DNA of 64,000 nucleotides from Bifidobacterium aerophilum (GTDB lineage: Bacteria > Actinomycetota > Actinomycetes > Actinomycetales > Bifidobacteriaceae): positions 62,001 to 126,000 of the forward strand of contig NZ_WHZW01000006.1 of assembly GCF_010667685.1 (NCBI RefSeq), read 5' to 3'. The position numbers were made by a program, and so were the translations under genes. Below the pieces are notes generated by a model. The model saw nothing but the letters and a program-made list of their open reading frames with translations. It was not told the origin of the DNA and searched no databases. Of this stretch, positions 38,041 through 47,115 are shown piece by piece (position 1 is the stretch's first letter; each line of letters opens with the position of its first letter).

Positions 38041-38057
38041 TCTCGTATCCTCCGCCA
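38041..38057 (+). repeat. attR of island 1 / left end of island 2
   Basis: TCTCGTATCCTCCGCCA is identical to the last 17 bases of tRNA-Ser (19363-19379). It is preceded by GCGTGAAGGTTAGGG, similar to the sequence before the third copy at 49041. Confidence 0.88.
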
Positions 38058-38059
38058 TC

Positions 38060-38097
38060 GCCGGAAGCCTTGATTTTCAAAGGGTTCCGGCTTTTTT
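38060..38097 (+). terminator. terminator just beyond the att copy
   Basis: GCCGGAAGCCT (38060-38070) pairs with AGGGTTCCGGC (38081-38091) with one mismatch, followed by TTTTTT. It mirrors the terminator after the intact tRNA-Ser. Confidence 0.85.
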
Positions 38098-39263
38098 CAT
38101 GTCTCTCCCACGGGTGCTGGTGTCGTTATAGGGTGCTCATTCTGGGAGCGCCGTAGTCCGTCACCATGTCATGCTCCCTCTGCACGGCTCACTCACCGAG
38201 CCGGTCATCCCCTTGCTGGGTTATTCCGCAGGGGCACCGCAGCGCCCCAGGAGCCCGCATCCGCACTGTCAAATAGAATTGGGCCATCGTCTGTTCGGCA
38301 GAGGGAGAAGAACAATGGCGTTGAACACGACGTAGCTGGAACGCTACTACAATGCACCCATCGGGAAGTGTACGGGGCGATGAGACGTTATCTGGAATCG
38401 GACCGGCCCCGATCTACTTTGAGGAACGCCGATGACCTGTCATGCTCATGCACGTTCTCACCGGGCATCAGCATGACCATATGGGGCGAGAATCTGACGG
38501 CATCGGCCGTACCTAGCGGGGGAGGGCACCCTCGTCAGACTCACCGTGGCCGGGAAGCCGGGGTCGACGGCGGCCGGCTTCCAGAACTCGCACAACATCA
38601 CCATCGCCGACGAGTTCTTCTCCGGAGTATCCGCAACGCGATCCACAGGCAGGGAAGAAACGTCCCAAGACCCTCAACCGCAAACGACAATCAAACCGGG
38701 CGCATCTCCCGAAGAACCTACGGAGCAATCACAAATAGCATCACCGCAGGAAACCACTCCGAATTGTCGATTTCTGGTGACTTGTCCATAGCCTGAACGC
38801 CTCGGGACAGCCATAACGGCACAGTTATCCACAGGAATGCGACACATCGTCGCATTCGATTGACGGAAAAGCGGTTTCCCGTAGCCGATTACCTCCCTGC
38901 CAAGCAGGGCCCCTCTACATCCGTACATCCATCCGCGACAGGTTGGAGTCCGCAGGCCAATGCTCAACCCCAACGCCGACGACCACATTCAACCACTTGC
39001 AACCGGCGTCCAGCAGTTGCTCGCCGTCAACCGGAATACATCGAGCCCCACCTCCCGCACAACCTTGGGATTTTATGATTATGTGCGATTCTTTACTGTT
39101 CTCCGACTCCCTTCCAGAGTAATGCAGAGGGCGCCTCGGCATGAACCGAAGCGCCCTTGAATACCAGGAGCCTTCCCCGATAGCGCGAGTCCACTCCCCT
39201 CGGCACAATGCCGCGCCGCACCATCGCGCGCTGCCGCACAGTGCCGTTTCCTGACACGTCACT
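38098..39263. other. decayed region without intact genes
   Basis: About 1.15 kb. A start (ATG 38315) with a good GAGGGAGAAGAAC signal meets a stop after six codons. Short open pieces such as 38546-38791 (GKPGSTAAGFQNSHNITIAD) suggest broken genes I cannot identify. A hairpin, AGGGCGC-ct-CGG with CCG-aa-GCGCCCT (39128-39157), may terminate the Mrf-like gene. Confidence 0.5.
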
Positions 39264-40037
39264 TCACAGCAGCGGCGAAACAACGCCGGACGTCTTCCTC
39301 ACCACATCGGCAAGCCCCACGGTGTGGGCATCCTCGCAGATCAGCGCATCGGCCGAGGCGATCGCCCGGATGATGTCGCGGCATTTGCATTCGCCGTCCG
39401 CGTCCAGATGGCGAGCCAGGCAACCGGCACCGACCACCGGCAATTCGAGCACGCACGAGGCCTCACGAATCAAACGGGAAACCACCGCGCCGGTGGATCG
39501 CTCGTCATAGACGCCATCCGCCTCACCCATGCCGTAGAGGCACAGCCGGTCGTCGTCAAAGAAGCGCTCCTCGAATTCGTCAAGACCCACGGCATTGGCG
39601 ATGGCACCCACGAACATCGACTCGCCCCACTCATTGATGCGGAAGGAATCGGCCAGGTACTGCGCGATCGGCGCCGCTTCAAGACCCACCGGCAACGAGA
39701 CCAGGAATACGCCCGCCTGCCCGCACAGCGACTCCAGCACCCGCTCGAGATCATGCTTGACGGTGCAGCTCAGGCAACACTCCTCGAGCCCGAATGAGTC
39801 GGACTCGCCGAACGCCACCCCGCTCGCCTGCGGACGCACGATGTTGCGGATGATGTCGAGCCCCGACTCCACGGCACCATTAGGACGCACGTCATAGGAA
39901 ATCGAACACACAGACGGGCATGAGTCGACAAGCGAGAACGCCACCGAGTCGGTGCTGAGCCGATCGGCGCCAGTAAGCAGCACCACGGGAGTGCTCCCCT
40001 CCGCGTTTCCCTGTGATTGCAATGTCGGATGAATCAT
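39264..40037 (-). CDS. Mrf-like CobW-family protein (C-terminally short)
   Basis: 257 residues from ATG 40037. It resembles the N-terminal part of CobW-family proteins of the actinobacterial Mrf type, encoded with zinc-independent ribosomal proteins. The opening VVLLTGADRLSTDSV sits where the P-loop of CobW GTPases lies but has no GKT. ECCLSC (86-91) is the metal-binding CxCC-like motif. In mycobacteria Mrf recruits the hibernation factor to zinc-depleted ribosomes. The usual C-terminal CobW_C domain is absent; the protein ends KTSGVVSPLL. Divergent from rpmB across the Zur-like box, hence probably induced by zinc limitation. The Mrf assignment is inferred from context. Confidence 0.7.
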   Translation of the reverse strand: MIHPTLQSQGNAEGSTPVVLLTGADRLSTDSVAFSLVDSCPSVCSISYDVRPNGAVESGLDIIRNIVRPQASGVAFGESDSFGLEECCLSCTVKHDLERVLESLCGQAGVFLVSLPVGLEAAPIAQYLADSFRINEWGESMFVGAIANAVGLDEFEERFFDDDRLCLYGMGEADGVYDERSTGAVVSRLIREASCVLELPVVGAGCLARHLDADGECKCRDIIRAIASADALICEDAHTVGLADVVRKTSGVVSPLL

Positions 40038-40054
40038 GACAGCCTTTCTGATTT

Positions 40055-40073
40055 GATAATGGTTATCATTATG
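40055..40073. promoter_or_regulatory. Zur/Fur-type operator between mrf-like gene and rpmB
   Basis: GATAATGGTTATCATTATG matches 16 of 19 positions of the classical Fur/Zur-type palindrome. It sits in the 50-bp divergent intergenic region, so repressor binding would control both transcripts. Zinc-responsive Zur is the expected regulator given the genes. Confidence 0.8.
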
Positions 40074-40087
40074 ATATAGTCGCAGGC

Positions 40088-40324
40088 ATGTCCAAAACAT
40101 GTCAAATTCTGGGAACGCGCGCCGGGGTCGGCAACAGCGTCTCCCACTCGCACAGGAAAACACGCCGAACGTTCGCCCCGAACCTGCAATCCAAGCGGTA
40201 TTGGGTGCCGTCCCTGCAGCGCCACGTCACCCTTACCGTGAGCGCCCGGGGCATAAAGACCATCGACCGCATCGGCATCGAGGCGGCCCTCGCGCGCATT
40301 CAGCGCAATCAGGAACTCAACTGA
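40088..40324 (+). CDS. rpmB: 50S ribosomal protein L28, zinc-independent paralogue
   Basis: 78 residues with the L28 pattern [35 protein letters not shown] and [14 protein letters not shown]. Only one cysteine remains, so a CxxC zinc ribbon cannot form. It starts right after the Zur-like box with no clear ribosome binding site. First gene of a cluster of C-minus ribosomal proteins that would replace zinc-binding versions under zinc shortage and release zinc. Confidence 0.93.
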   Translation: MSKTCQILGTRAGVGNSVSHSHRKTRRTFAPNLQSKRYWVPSLQRHVTLTVSARGIKTIDRIGIEAALARIQRNQELN

Positions 40325-40381
40325 CGCGCGCAAGACGCGATCCGCACTCCATACCCTGACACCCGATAGAAAGCACCAATC

Positions 40382-40552
40382 ATGGCAAGCAAATCCGCCG
40401 CAGTACGTCCGGTCATCACTTTGCGATCCACCGCAGGCACCGGCTTCACCTACACCACCGCCAAGAATCGCCGCAACACACCGGATCGCCTCGAACTCAT
40501 CAAGTTCGACCCGGTGGTCCGCAAACGGGTGCCGTTCCGGGAAACCCGCTGA
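40382..40552 (+). CDS. rpmG: 50S ribosomal protein L33, zinc-independent paralogue
   Basis: 56 residues: [20 protein letters not shown], then [18 protein letters not shown] and [15 protein letters not shown]. It has the L33 fold pattern and no cysteines. It lies 57 bp after rpmB and 13 bp before rpsN. Confidence 0.93.
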   Translation: MASKSAAVRPVITLRSTAGTGFTYTTAKNRRNTPDRLELIKFDPVVRKRVPFRETR

Positions 40553-40565
40553 GAAGGAGCCAGAC

Positions 40566-40871
40566 ATGGCCAAAACCAGTAAGATCAACCGGCAATTGCA
40601 GCGCGAACGCATGGTCGCCAAATACGCTGAACGCCGCGCCGAGTACAAGCGCGACAGCGTCAACCCGCATCTGAGTGCCGAAGAACGCGCCGAGGCGATG
40701 CGCAAACTGCAGGCACTTCCCCGCGACGCCAGTCCCACCCGCCTGCGCAACCGCGATTCCATCGACGGCCGCCCGCGTGCCTACAACCGCAAGTTTGGAC
40801 TCTCGCGCATCAACCTGCGTGAGAAGGCGCACAAGGGCGAGCTGCCCGGCGTGGTGAAGTCCAGCTGGTGA
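40566..40871 (+). CDS. rpsN: 30S ribosomal protein S14, zinc-independent paralogue
   Basis: 101 residues, the long cysteine-free S14 form (the zinc form is 61 residues). Motifs: [40 protein letters not shown] and [29 protein letters not shown] precedes the ATG. Part of the zinc-starvation set. Confidence 0.96.
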   Translation: MAKTSKINRQLQRERMVAKYAERRAEYKRDSVNPHLSAEERAEAMRKLQALPRDASPTRLRNRDSIDGRPRAYNRKFGLSRINLREKAHKGELPGVVKSSW

Positions 40872-40927
40872 TTCACCGGCGCGGCCGCAATCCAATAACC
40901 ATCAATCACAACCAAAGGTCCATAACC

Positions 40928-41185
40928 ATGCAAGAAGGCATCCACCCCGAATACGGCCCCGTGGTCTTCTATGACCGCTCCGCCGACAAGTACTTCCTGA
41001 CCAAATCCACACTGGTTTCCAAGGCCAACAGTCTGCCGACCATCGACTGGGAGGACGGCAACACCTACCCGCTCGTCAACGTGGAGGTGTCCAGTTACAG
41101 CCACCCGTTCTATACCGGCAAGAACGTGGTGCTCGACACCGCCGGCCAGGTGCAGAAGTTCAACGCCCGATACGGCAGGAAGTAG
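40928..41185 (+). CDS. rpmE2: 50S ribosomal protein L31 type B (zinc-independent)
   Basis: 85 residues, the type B length. Starts [20 protein letters not shown] and contains [13 protein letters not shown] and a basic end [10 protein letters not shown]. No cysteines. The start at 40928 is supported by homology; a longer frame from 40868 overlaps rpsN and has no signal. Confidence 0.95.
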   Translation: MQEGIHPEYGPVVFYDRSADKYFLTKSTLVSKANSLPTIDWEDGNTYPLVNVEVSSYSHPFYTGKNVVLDTAGQVQKFNARYGRK

Positions 41186-41223
41186 TCCGAACCCACCCCA
41201 TCCGCAACAAGAAAGGAACGGAT

Positions 41224-41346
41224 ATGAAAGTCAAAGCATCAGTCCGCTCACTGGCTCGCAAAGACGGTTCCTATGTTGTCCGTCGGCGCGGCCACCTGTA
41301 CGTGATCAACAAGAAGAATCCCCACTGGAAGGCAAGGCAAGGCTGA
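41224..41346 (+). CDS. rpmJ2: 50S ribosomal protein L36, zinc-independent paralogue
   Basis: 40 residues: [20 protein letters not shown], then [20 protein letters not shown]. The CxxC/C-H zinc ligands of normal L36 are gone and there is a small insertion. AAGAAAGGAACGGAT precedes the ATG. The stop overlaps the next ATG (TGATG), indicating coupling to rpmF. Confidence 0.94.
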   Translation: MKVKASVRSLARKDGSYVVRRRGHLYVINKKNPHWKARQG

Positions 41347-41513
41347 TGGCACTTCCCAAATACAAGACGTCCCGAGCCAACACGCATTCTCGCCGAGCCA
41401 ATTGGAAGGCCAAAGTACCCCAGTTGGCCACGGTCAGAACGCCCGAAGGCGAAGTGGCTCAGGTTCCGCAGAATCTGGCCGCCGCCGTACGAAAGGGGTA
41501 TATGAAACCATAA
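41346..41513 (+). CDS. rpmF: 50S ribosomal protein L32, zinc-independent paralogue
   Basis: 55 residues: [20 protein letters not shown], then KAKVPQLATVRTPEGEVAQV. It matches L32 and lacks the C-terminal zinc-binding cysteines. Its ATG overlaps the rpmJ2 stop by one base. Last ribosomal gene of the cluster. The following 207 bp to the zinc-binding protein show no gene. Confidence 0.93.
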   Translation: MALPKYKTSRANTHSRRANWKAKVPQLATVRTPEGEVAQVPQNLAAAVRKGYMKP

Positions 41514-41720
41514 CCACCATCGATGGATTCCACATCCACCAAGTCTCGCAACAACATGACAGCGGCGGCTCCGCCCCGAATAGTCACGGCACGTGTTCTT
41601 CTCCTATTTCCTCCACATGCCGCCGTTCACGGGCGCGAACCGCCGCTACCATATCGACCGACCATCCGCATATATCCACACGCATTTTCGAGAGAAAAAC
41701 ATTAGGTAGAAAGTCAGAGC

Positions 41721-43418
41721 ATGACTGATCCAAATACCAGCCAGCCCTCAACCAACCACTCCAAGAACCATCAGACCGACAGCCCGATTGGCGGCAGTGC
41801 ATCCGATAGCACCGCGCGCAGCAGCAATGCATCCGCTGTCACAACCACCGTCTCCAAACGCAACACCATCATCGGCATTGTCGTCGCTTTCGTTATCGGC
41901 GCCGTACTAGGCGTCTTGATTCTCGGCGCATTCACCTTCCTCAAGCCAAACGGCTCGACTTCATCAACCGTAGGCAACACCACGAGCCCAGCCGCAGACG
42001 CCACCAATGACTCCTGCGACACCACCTTCACCGTGGTCGCCTCAGTCAACCAATGGGGATCCTTGGCCCAACAGCTCGGCGGCTCCTGCGCCACAGTGAC
42101 TTCGCTCATCAACTCGACCTCCGCCGACCCACACGATTACGAGGCCACCGCATCCGACCTGGCCAAACTTGCCAAGGCGGACATCGTGGTGCTCAACGGC
42201 GCAGGCTATGACGGCTGGGCTGAGAAAGCACAGCTTGATACCAAGCGTCAGGCCGTTGTGAACGTGGGCGATCTCATGGGCATCACCGCCACCGAGGAGC
42301 ACGAGCATGACCACGACCACGCCGACGGCGAGGAAGGACATCATCATCACCACGGTTCCACGAACCCGCACCTGTGGTTCAGCCCCGAAGCCGTGCTGAA
42401 AGCCGCCGAGGCCATCAACGCCGCCTATACGGACAAGGCCGGCGCGAGTTCCGCCACCGCCGCCACCGCTCAGCGTCACTTCAACGAGTGGAATGGCGAG
42501 TACGCCGACTTCGTGACCCTGGTGAACAAGGCCCGCTCCACCGACGTGCAGCGCCGCTATGTGGCCACCGAATCCATCATCAGCTATCTGCTGGAATACA
42601 TCGGTGCAATCGACAAGACTCCCGCAACTTACACGAACGCGATGAACAGCGAAGCCGAGCCCTCCGCGGCGGACCTCAAGAACGCCATGGGCATCGTCTC
42701 CGGCAATGACGTGGACCTGCTCGTCGTCAATCCGCAGGAAATGAACGGCTTCGCCAAGAAACTCAACGATGCCGCGCAATCCAGCAACAAGACGATCATC
42801 TCCGTAACCGAACAGCTGCCGGAGAACCAGAAGACGCTGCTTGGCTGGCTCACGCTGATCGCCAACCAGGCTCTGGCCACCGACACCACCAACGGTTACT
42901 TCCTGACCCAGGACGTCAAGGACCGCAGCCTGTCCGACTACGAGGGCGAGTGGCAGTCCGTCTACCCGCTGCTCCAAGACGGCACACTCGACAAGGTGAT
43001 GGAGGCCAAGGCCAAGAAGGGCGACATGACCGCAGCCGAATACACGAAGTACTACGACGCCGGCTATAAGACCGATGTGGAGAGGATCGCCATCAAGGGC
43101 GATCAGATGAGCTTCACCCGAGGCGGCAAGACGGCCACCGCCACCTATGAGTACAGCGGCTTCAAAATCCTCGACTACGCCAAGGGCAATCGCGGCGTGC
43201 GCTATCTGTTCACCGCCACCGGCGACGCGCCCGAAGGTGCACCGAAGATCGTGCAGTTCTCGGATCACGGCATCGCGCCAACCAAGGCCGCGCACTTCCA
43301 CATCTTCATGGGCAATGATTCCCAAGAAGAGACCTTGAAGGAAATGGACAACTGGCCCACGTATTACCCGGCGTCCATGAGCAAGGAGGAAGTAGCCACC
43401 GAGATGCTGGCTCACTGA
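41721..43418 (+). CDS. zinc-binding protein: ZnuA/AdcA domain fused to ZinT
   Basis: 565 residues. A Ser/Thr-rich cytoplasmic start leads to one membrane helix (49-73, no lipobox). The SBP_bac_9 domain (~103-385) has zinc ligand candidates His138 (ADPHDYE) and His217 (NPHLWF) and a His/Asp/Glu-rich loop (193-211). A ZinT domain (~393-565) carries HFHIFMG near 535. It captures extracellular zinc for an ABC importer. No permease or ATPase gene is adjacent, so it must use one encoded elsewhere. Downstream of the C-minus ribosomal genes; no second Zur box is seen directly before it. Confidence 0.92.
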   Translation: MTDPNTSQPSTNHSKNHQTDSPIGGSASDSTARSSNASAVTTTVSKRNTIIGIVVAFVIGAVLGVLILGAFTFLKPNGSTSSTVGNTTSPAADATNDSCDTTFTVVASVNQWGSLAQQLGGSCATVTSLINSTSADPHDYEATASDLAKLAKADIVVLNGAGYDGWAEKAQLDTKRQAVVNVGDLMGITATEEHEHDHDHADGEEGHHHHHGSTNPHLWFSPEAVLKAAEAINAAYTDKAGASSATAATAQRHFNEWNGEYADFVTLVNKARSTDVQRRYVATESIISYLLEYIGAIDKTPATYTNAMNSEAEPSAADLKNAMGIVSGNDVDLLVVNPQEMNGFAKKLNDAAQSSNKTIISVTEQLPENQKTLLGWLTLIANQALATDTTNGYFLTQDVKDRSLSDYEGEWQSVYPLLQDGTLDKVMEAKAKKGDMTAAEYTKYYDAGYKTDVERIAIKGDQMSFTRGGKTATATYEYSGFKILDYAKGNRGVRYLFTATGDAPEGAPKIVQFSDHGIAPTKAAHFHIFMGNDSQEETLKEMDNWPTYYPASMSKEEVATEMLAH

Positions 43419-43483
43419 TTCCTTCCCTGACCCGCGATGCCGCCTTCTGCCCCGGCAGATACCGGTATCGCACCATGCAATAC

Positions 43484-43513
43484 GGGGATACTTGCGTATG
43501 CGCAGGTATCCCC
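43484..43513 (+). terminator. hairpin after the zinc-binding protein gene
   Basis: GGGGATAC (43484-43491) pairs with GTATCCCC (43506-43513), with an inner TGCG/CGCA stem. No T-run follows. Confidence 0.6.
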
Positions 43514-43951
43514 GTTGCCATATTCATCCCGCCGCCAGCATTTGACCCTCAAAGTACATGCTCACACGAAGTACCAGATACCATCCGCATTTCATATGAC
43601 AATAACTTTGTGTCTGCTGGAATCGCTCAAACGATTACCATTCCCAGCGGTGTAGCTGGTTTCACTTCTAACGGTTGCGGAGCTTGGGAAAAGCAATAAT
43701 CCACCTTATTCATTTTTTTTTGTTATCCATGCCCGCGCATACACAATGTGCACAATCGCGCACATTCACTGTTTTTGCAGTGGCGTGGCATGACACATAT
43801 TCCAAGATGACCGAATCCCACGATTTTCGTGCCATGCGAATGCATAAAGTCCGAAAATGCGTTGGCATGGCACAATTGAATGCCACGTCAGTGCGAATCA
43901 GACGATTTTACGTTCGTGTGCACACATGCAACACATCGCTCGCAGATCAGT
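43514..43951. other. intergenic region, nothing recognised
   Basis: 438 bp, more AT-rich than average, with many short open frames but no start signals. It lies between the zinc-binding protein gene and the convergent LysR gene. Confidence 0.5.
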
Positions 43952-44830
43952 TCAGGGTAACGTGTCGATGTTATCGCGCAGGTGCTCGATGAACCGTCTG
44001 GCCGCCAGTGGAAGCCTTTCGCGATCGGCGTAGGCGATGGCGATGGTGCGTTGCACGGGCGGGTCAGTGGGACGTAAGGCGAGTCTGTAGTTGGTGCTGG
44101 TACGGTGGAGGATGAGTTCGGCGAGGATGCTGAAACCCAATCCAGCCTCGACCATGGTCATAATCGAATAGTCGTCGTGGATGCGCAGCCGCACGTTCGG
44201 TTTAAGCCCAATTGACGTGAATGCCTCCAACGGCTCGGAATAGTGGCCTTCCTCCAGCAAGATCATGGGTTCCTTGGCGAGCTCGTCCAGCGGCACCCGA
44301 TCGAGTGCGGCGAGTGGGTGGTCTTGTGGCAGGACGGCAAGCATGGCACCCCGTTTGATAGTGATGGTCTGTACGTCGCGCGCGGCGGCGGGGTTGATGA
44401 ATCCGAAGTCGATGGTGCCGTTGTGGATCCATTCCTGGATGGTGGTGTAGTCACCTTGATGCAGGACGAACCGCACGTTCGGGTGGCGTTGCTGGAATCC
44501 ACTGATGAGTCCGGGCAGCCAGTGGGCGGAGATGCTGGCGATGGTGCCCATACGTATCACGCCGGTATCGAGACCGAGGATCTCGTCGGTCCGTTCGCGG
44601 ATACGCAGACCGTCTTCCACATAGCGCTCGATGAGTGGGTAGAGCTGCCGCCCCTCCTCGGTGAGCGTGCATCCGCCTCGCTGCCGGTTGAGCAGAGTGA
44701 TGTCGAGTTCCTTCTCCAACGAGGCGATCATCTGGCTGACGGCCGACTGGCTGCATCGCAGTTCGTCGGCGGCCGCGGAGAAGCTACCGTATTCGACGAT
44801 GCGCCGCAGGGCGAGATACCGGTTGTCCAT
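43952..44830 (-). CDS. LysR-type transcriptional regulator
   Basis: 292 residues. N-terminal winged HTH (LALRRIVEYGSFSAAADELR, CSQSAVSQMIASLEKEL) and a periplasmic-binding-protein-like effector domain (~90-292). It is divergent from azlC across a 169-bp region with a perfect inverted repeat, so it most likely activates azlCD and itself. By association with azlCD the effector may be a branched-chain amino acid; this is inference. Confidence 0.95.
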   Translation of the reverse strand: MDNRYLALRRIVEYGSFSAAADELRCSQSAVSQMIASLEKELDITLLNRQRGGCTLTEEGRQLYPLIERYVEDGLRIRERTDEILGLDTGVIRMGTIASISAHWLPGLISGFQQRHPNVRFVLHQGDYTTIQEWIHNGTIDFGFINPAAARDVQTITIKRGAMLAVLPQDHPLAALDRVPLDELAKEPMILLEEGHYSEPLEAFTSIGLKPNVRLRIHDDYSIMTMVEAGLGFSILAELILHRTSTNYRLALRPTDPPVQRTIAIAYADRERLPLAARRFIEHLRDNIDTLP

Positions 44831-44847
44831 GATTGTCCATCATAGAC

Positions 44848-44872
44848 GATGCATAAGTATTGCTTATGCATC
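44848..44872. promoter_or_regulatory. LysR operator candidate
   Basis: GATGCATAAG (44848-44857) and CTTATGCATC (44863-44872) form a perfect 10-bp inverted repeat with a 5-base centre. It contains the T-N11-A LysR pattern and lies 18 bp from the lysR start. Confidence 0.75.
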
Positions 44873-44999
44873 CATTAGCAGATTTGATTGTACTTATCGT
44901 ATGCGCCCGTCATACGATGGCCGCCATCGGACACGTCCAGCGCAGTTGGATTGTTCGACCCATGCACGGGGACATCAATGAAGGAAAGGATCTCCCGAT

Positions 45000-45797
45000 A
45001 TGGCGTTGTTGCGTACGGCGTTCCGAGCCGCGTTACCGCCCACGCTGCCGATCGCCGCCGGCTTCCTGTTTTTCGGCGGATCCTACGGACTGCTTATGCA
45101 TGCCAAGGGATTCCCGATCGTGTACCCGCTGGCCATGGGCTATGTCATCTTCGCCGGGTCGATGGAATTCGTCACCGTGAATTTGCTGCTGTCCCCGTTC
45201 GCCCCGTGGTCCGCGTTCCTGTTGGCGATCATGGTCAACGCACGTCATCTGTTCTATGGCCTGTCGATGCTGGACACATTCCGCGGCCTGGGCTGGAGAA
45301 AGCCGTATCTGATCTTCACGATGATCGATGAGACGTTCGCTATCGATTCCAGCATGCATATTCCGGCACTGGTCGACCGGGGATGGTTCATGGTGTTTGT
45401 CTCCGCCCTCTGCCGCTCCTACTGGTTCGGCGGCATAGCGTTGGGCTGGCTGGCCGGCGGCGTGCTGCCGTTCGACACCAAGGGCATCGAGTTCGTGCTC
45501 GCCGCCCTGTTCCTGTCGATTCTCCTTGAACAGTGGGATGACGACCGGAGCCGGAAGGAAGACGACGGCAGCCGCCCGCGCCCACACCTGGCGATCACGG
45601 ATTTCATGGATTCGGCGCGGTCTCATGCGTCTGCGCTGGACGGGTTGTCGGTCTCCGCGATCTGTCTGGCGCTGTTCGGCCCGGACCGGTTCATGATTCC
45701 GTCCATGGCGCTGATGCTGGTGGCGTTCCTGATATTGCGTACGAGATTGGAAGCCGCGGACGACGAGCACGGCATCCGAACCGGGGAGGAACAATGA
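45000..45797 (+). CDS. azlC: AzlC-family branched-chain amino acid exporter, large subunit
   Basis: 265 residues with about seven membrane segments, for example [20 protein letters not shown] and [20 protein letters not shown]. Signature [17 protein letters not shown] is typical of AzlC. AzlC with AzlD forms a membrane exporter of branched-chain amino acids or analogues. The cytoplasmic loop around residues 178-205 is charged and longer than usual ([20 protein letters not shown]). GGAAAGGATC lies upstream of the ATG. Stop overlaps azlD by four bases. Confidence 0.93.
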   Translation: MALLRTAFRAALPPTLPIAAGFLFFGGSYGLLMHAKGFPIVYPLAMGYVIFAGSMEFVTVNLLLSPFAPWSAFLLAIMVNARHLFYGLSMLDTFRGLGWRKPYLIFTMIDETFAIDSSMHIPALVDRGWFMVFVSALCRSYWFGGIALGWLAGGVLPFDTKGIEFVLAALFLSILLEQWDDDRSRKEDDGSRPRPHLAITDFMDSARSHASALDGLSVSAICLALFGPDRFMIPSMALMLVAFLILRTRLEAADDEHGIRTGEEQ

Positions 45798-46132
45798 TGA
45801 CCATGACCACATGGCAGGCCGTTGTGACCATCGCGGCGGTCTCGTTGGGCACCATGCTCACCCGCTTCCTGCCGTTCACGCTGTTTCCCGATTCACGCCG
45901 ACCGCCCAGAACCGTGACCTATCTCGGCAGGGTGCTGCCGCATGCGATGACCGGCCTGCTGGTGGTGTACGCGCTCAAGGACGTGTCATTGTTCTCCGGA
46001 TTCCACGGGGCGCCCGAGGCGATCGCGGTCCTTGTCATCGTGCTACTGCATCGGTGGCGTCACAGCATGCTGGTGTCCGTCGCCGGCGGAACCATCGTGT
46101 ACATGATGCTCGTCCAGCTGGTGTTCGTGTGA
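45794..46132 (+). CDS. azlD: AzlD-family exporter, small subunit
   Basis: 112 residues with four hydrophobic segments. The motif [15 protein letters not shown] and [20 protein letters not shown] are characteristic of AzlD. It overlaps azlC (ATGATG region, 45794-45797), so both are made together. Gene pair controlled by the divergent LysR regulator. Confidence 0.93.
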   Translation: MMTMTTWQAVVTIAAVSLGTMLTRFLPFTLFPDSRRPPRTVTYLGRVLPHAMTGLLVVYALKDVSLFSGFHGAPEAIAVLVIVLLHRWRHSMLVSVAGGTIVYMMLVQLVFV

Positions 46133-46223
46133 CGGGCCTGCGGCCTTCCGCCTCGTTTTTTGGGAGGGAGATTCATGGCGACGGACATCCGACGGTAGAC
46201 AACGAAAGCAATGGGAGATAGGT

Positions 46224-47048
46224 ATGACTATGCGGCAGTATGTGGTGGATGCGTTCACGGGCAGGGTGTTCAAAGGTAATCCGGCGGCGGTATGCCTGCC
46301 GGAATCGTGGCCCTCTGACGAACTCATGGCGGACATCGCGATGGAGAACCGGTTCTCCGAGACCGCGTTCATCGTACGCGAGCCGTCGGGATGGCATCTG
46401 CGCTGGTTCACGCCCGGCGGCGAGATCGACTTGTGCGGGCACGCGACGCTCGCCTCCGCGTATGTGGTGCTGCGGTTCGTGGAACCGGACGCCGACGTGG
46501 TGCGGTTCCGCACGATGAGCGGCGTGCTGACCGTGACCCGGCGGCGGAGCGACGGGCGTGATGGCGACGACCAGGCCGGCGACGTGTTCACCATGGATTT
46601 CCCCGCCTTCGACCTGAAGCCCACCCCGGTCACCGACGTGATGGAGCAGGCGTTGGGCGCCCGTCCGGTTGAGGCGTGGCTCGGCCGCGACCTGCTGTGC
46701 GTGATGCCCGACGAGCGGACCGTGCGTAATCTCAATCCCGACCAGGGGCTGCTTAAGGGCCTGCCCGGTCTGCTGGCCAACGTCACGGCAGCCGGAGACG
46801 CGGGTTCGGGCTTCGACTGTGTATCCCGCTCGTTCGCGCCGAAACTCAACGTCCCCGAGGACCCGGTTTGCGGTTCCGGCCACTGCCATATCCTGCCGTA
46901 CTGGAGCAAACGCCTCGGCAAGAACGCGCTCACCGCGTATCAGGCCTCGGCGCGCGGCGGCGTCATCCACGCCACGGTCGGCGACGGCCGCGTCAGCCTC
47001 GGCGGCGGCGCGGCGCTGTTCTCCATCGGCACCATCCTGCCCGACTGA
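46224..47048 (+). CDS. PhzF-family isomerase/epimerase-like protein
   Basis: 274 residues of the diaminopimelate-epimerase-like fold. Active-site glutamate in ENRFSETAFI (Glu46), followed by FTPGGEIDLCGHATLASAYV and EDPVCGSGHCHILPYW, matching both PhzF half-domains. Family members isomerise small acids; the actual substrate here is unknown and no phenazine genes are present. GGGAGATAGGT precedes the ATG. Possibly co-transcribed with azlCD, 91 bp upstream. Confidence 0.9.
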   Translation: MTMRQYVVDAFTGRVFKGNPAAVCLPESWPSDELMADIAMENRFSETAFIVREPSGWHLRWFTPGGEIDLCGHATLASAYVVLRFVEPDADVVRFRTMSGVLTVTRRRSDGRDGDDQAGDVFTMDFPAFDLKPTPVTDVMEQALGARPVEAWLGRDLLCVMPDERTVRNLNPDQGLLKGLPGLLANVTAAGDAGSGFDCVSRSFAPKLNVPEDPVCGSGHCHILPYWSKRLGKNALTAYQASARGGVIHATVGDGRVSLGGGAALFSIGTILPD

Positions 47049-47115
47049 TGGCCGATATGACACTCGCCGCGTTGGCGGCGATGACGAGCTACCGCATTGA
47101 CGCCAACCGGCACCG

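Larger units (their letters stand above)
19363..38057. mobile_element. integrative mobilizable element in tRNA-Ser (island 1)
   Basis: Bounded by the 17-base direct repeat TCTCGTATCCTCCGCCA at 19363-19379 (tRNA 3' end) and 38041-38057. It carries integrase and excisionase next to the left end, ArdA, a resolvase, MobA/MobC with a candidate oriT and a D5-type helicase. No type IV secretion, phage structural or antibiotic-resistance genes are seen. That set fits an element mobilised by a helper, with an excised replicating form plausible because of the helicase. Size is about 18.7 kb. Confidence 0.88.

Noticed and set aside
19363-38057. Prophage
   Set aside because: No capsid, portal, terminase, tail or lysis genes; MobA/MobC and ArdA point to a mobilizable element.
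46142-46195. Short gene between azlD and phzF
   Set aside because: A good ribosome binding site is followed by an ATG but a stop comes after only seven codons.
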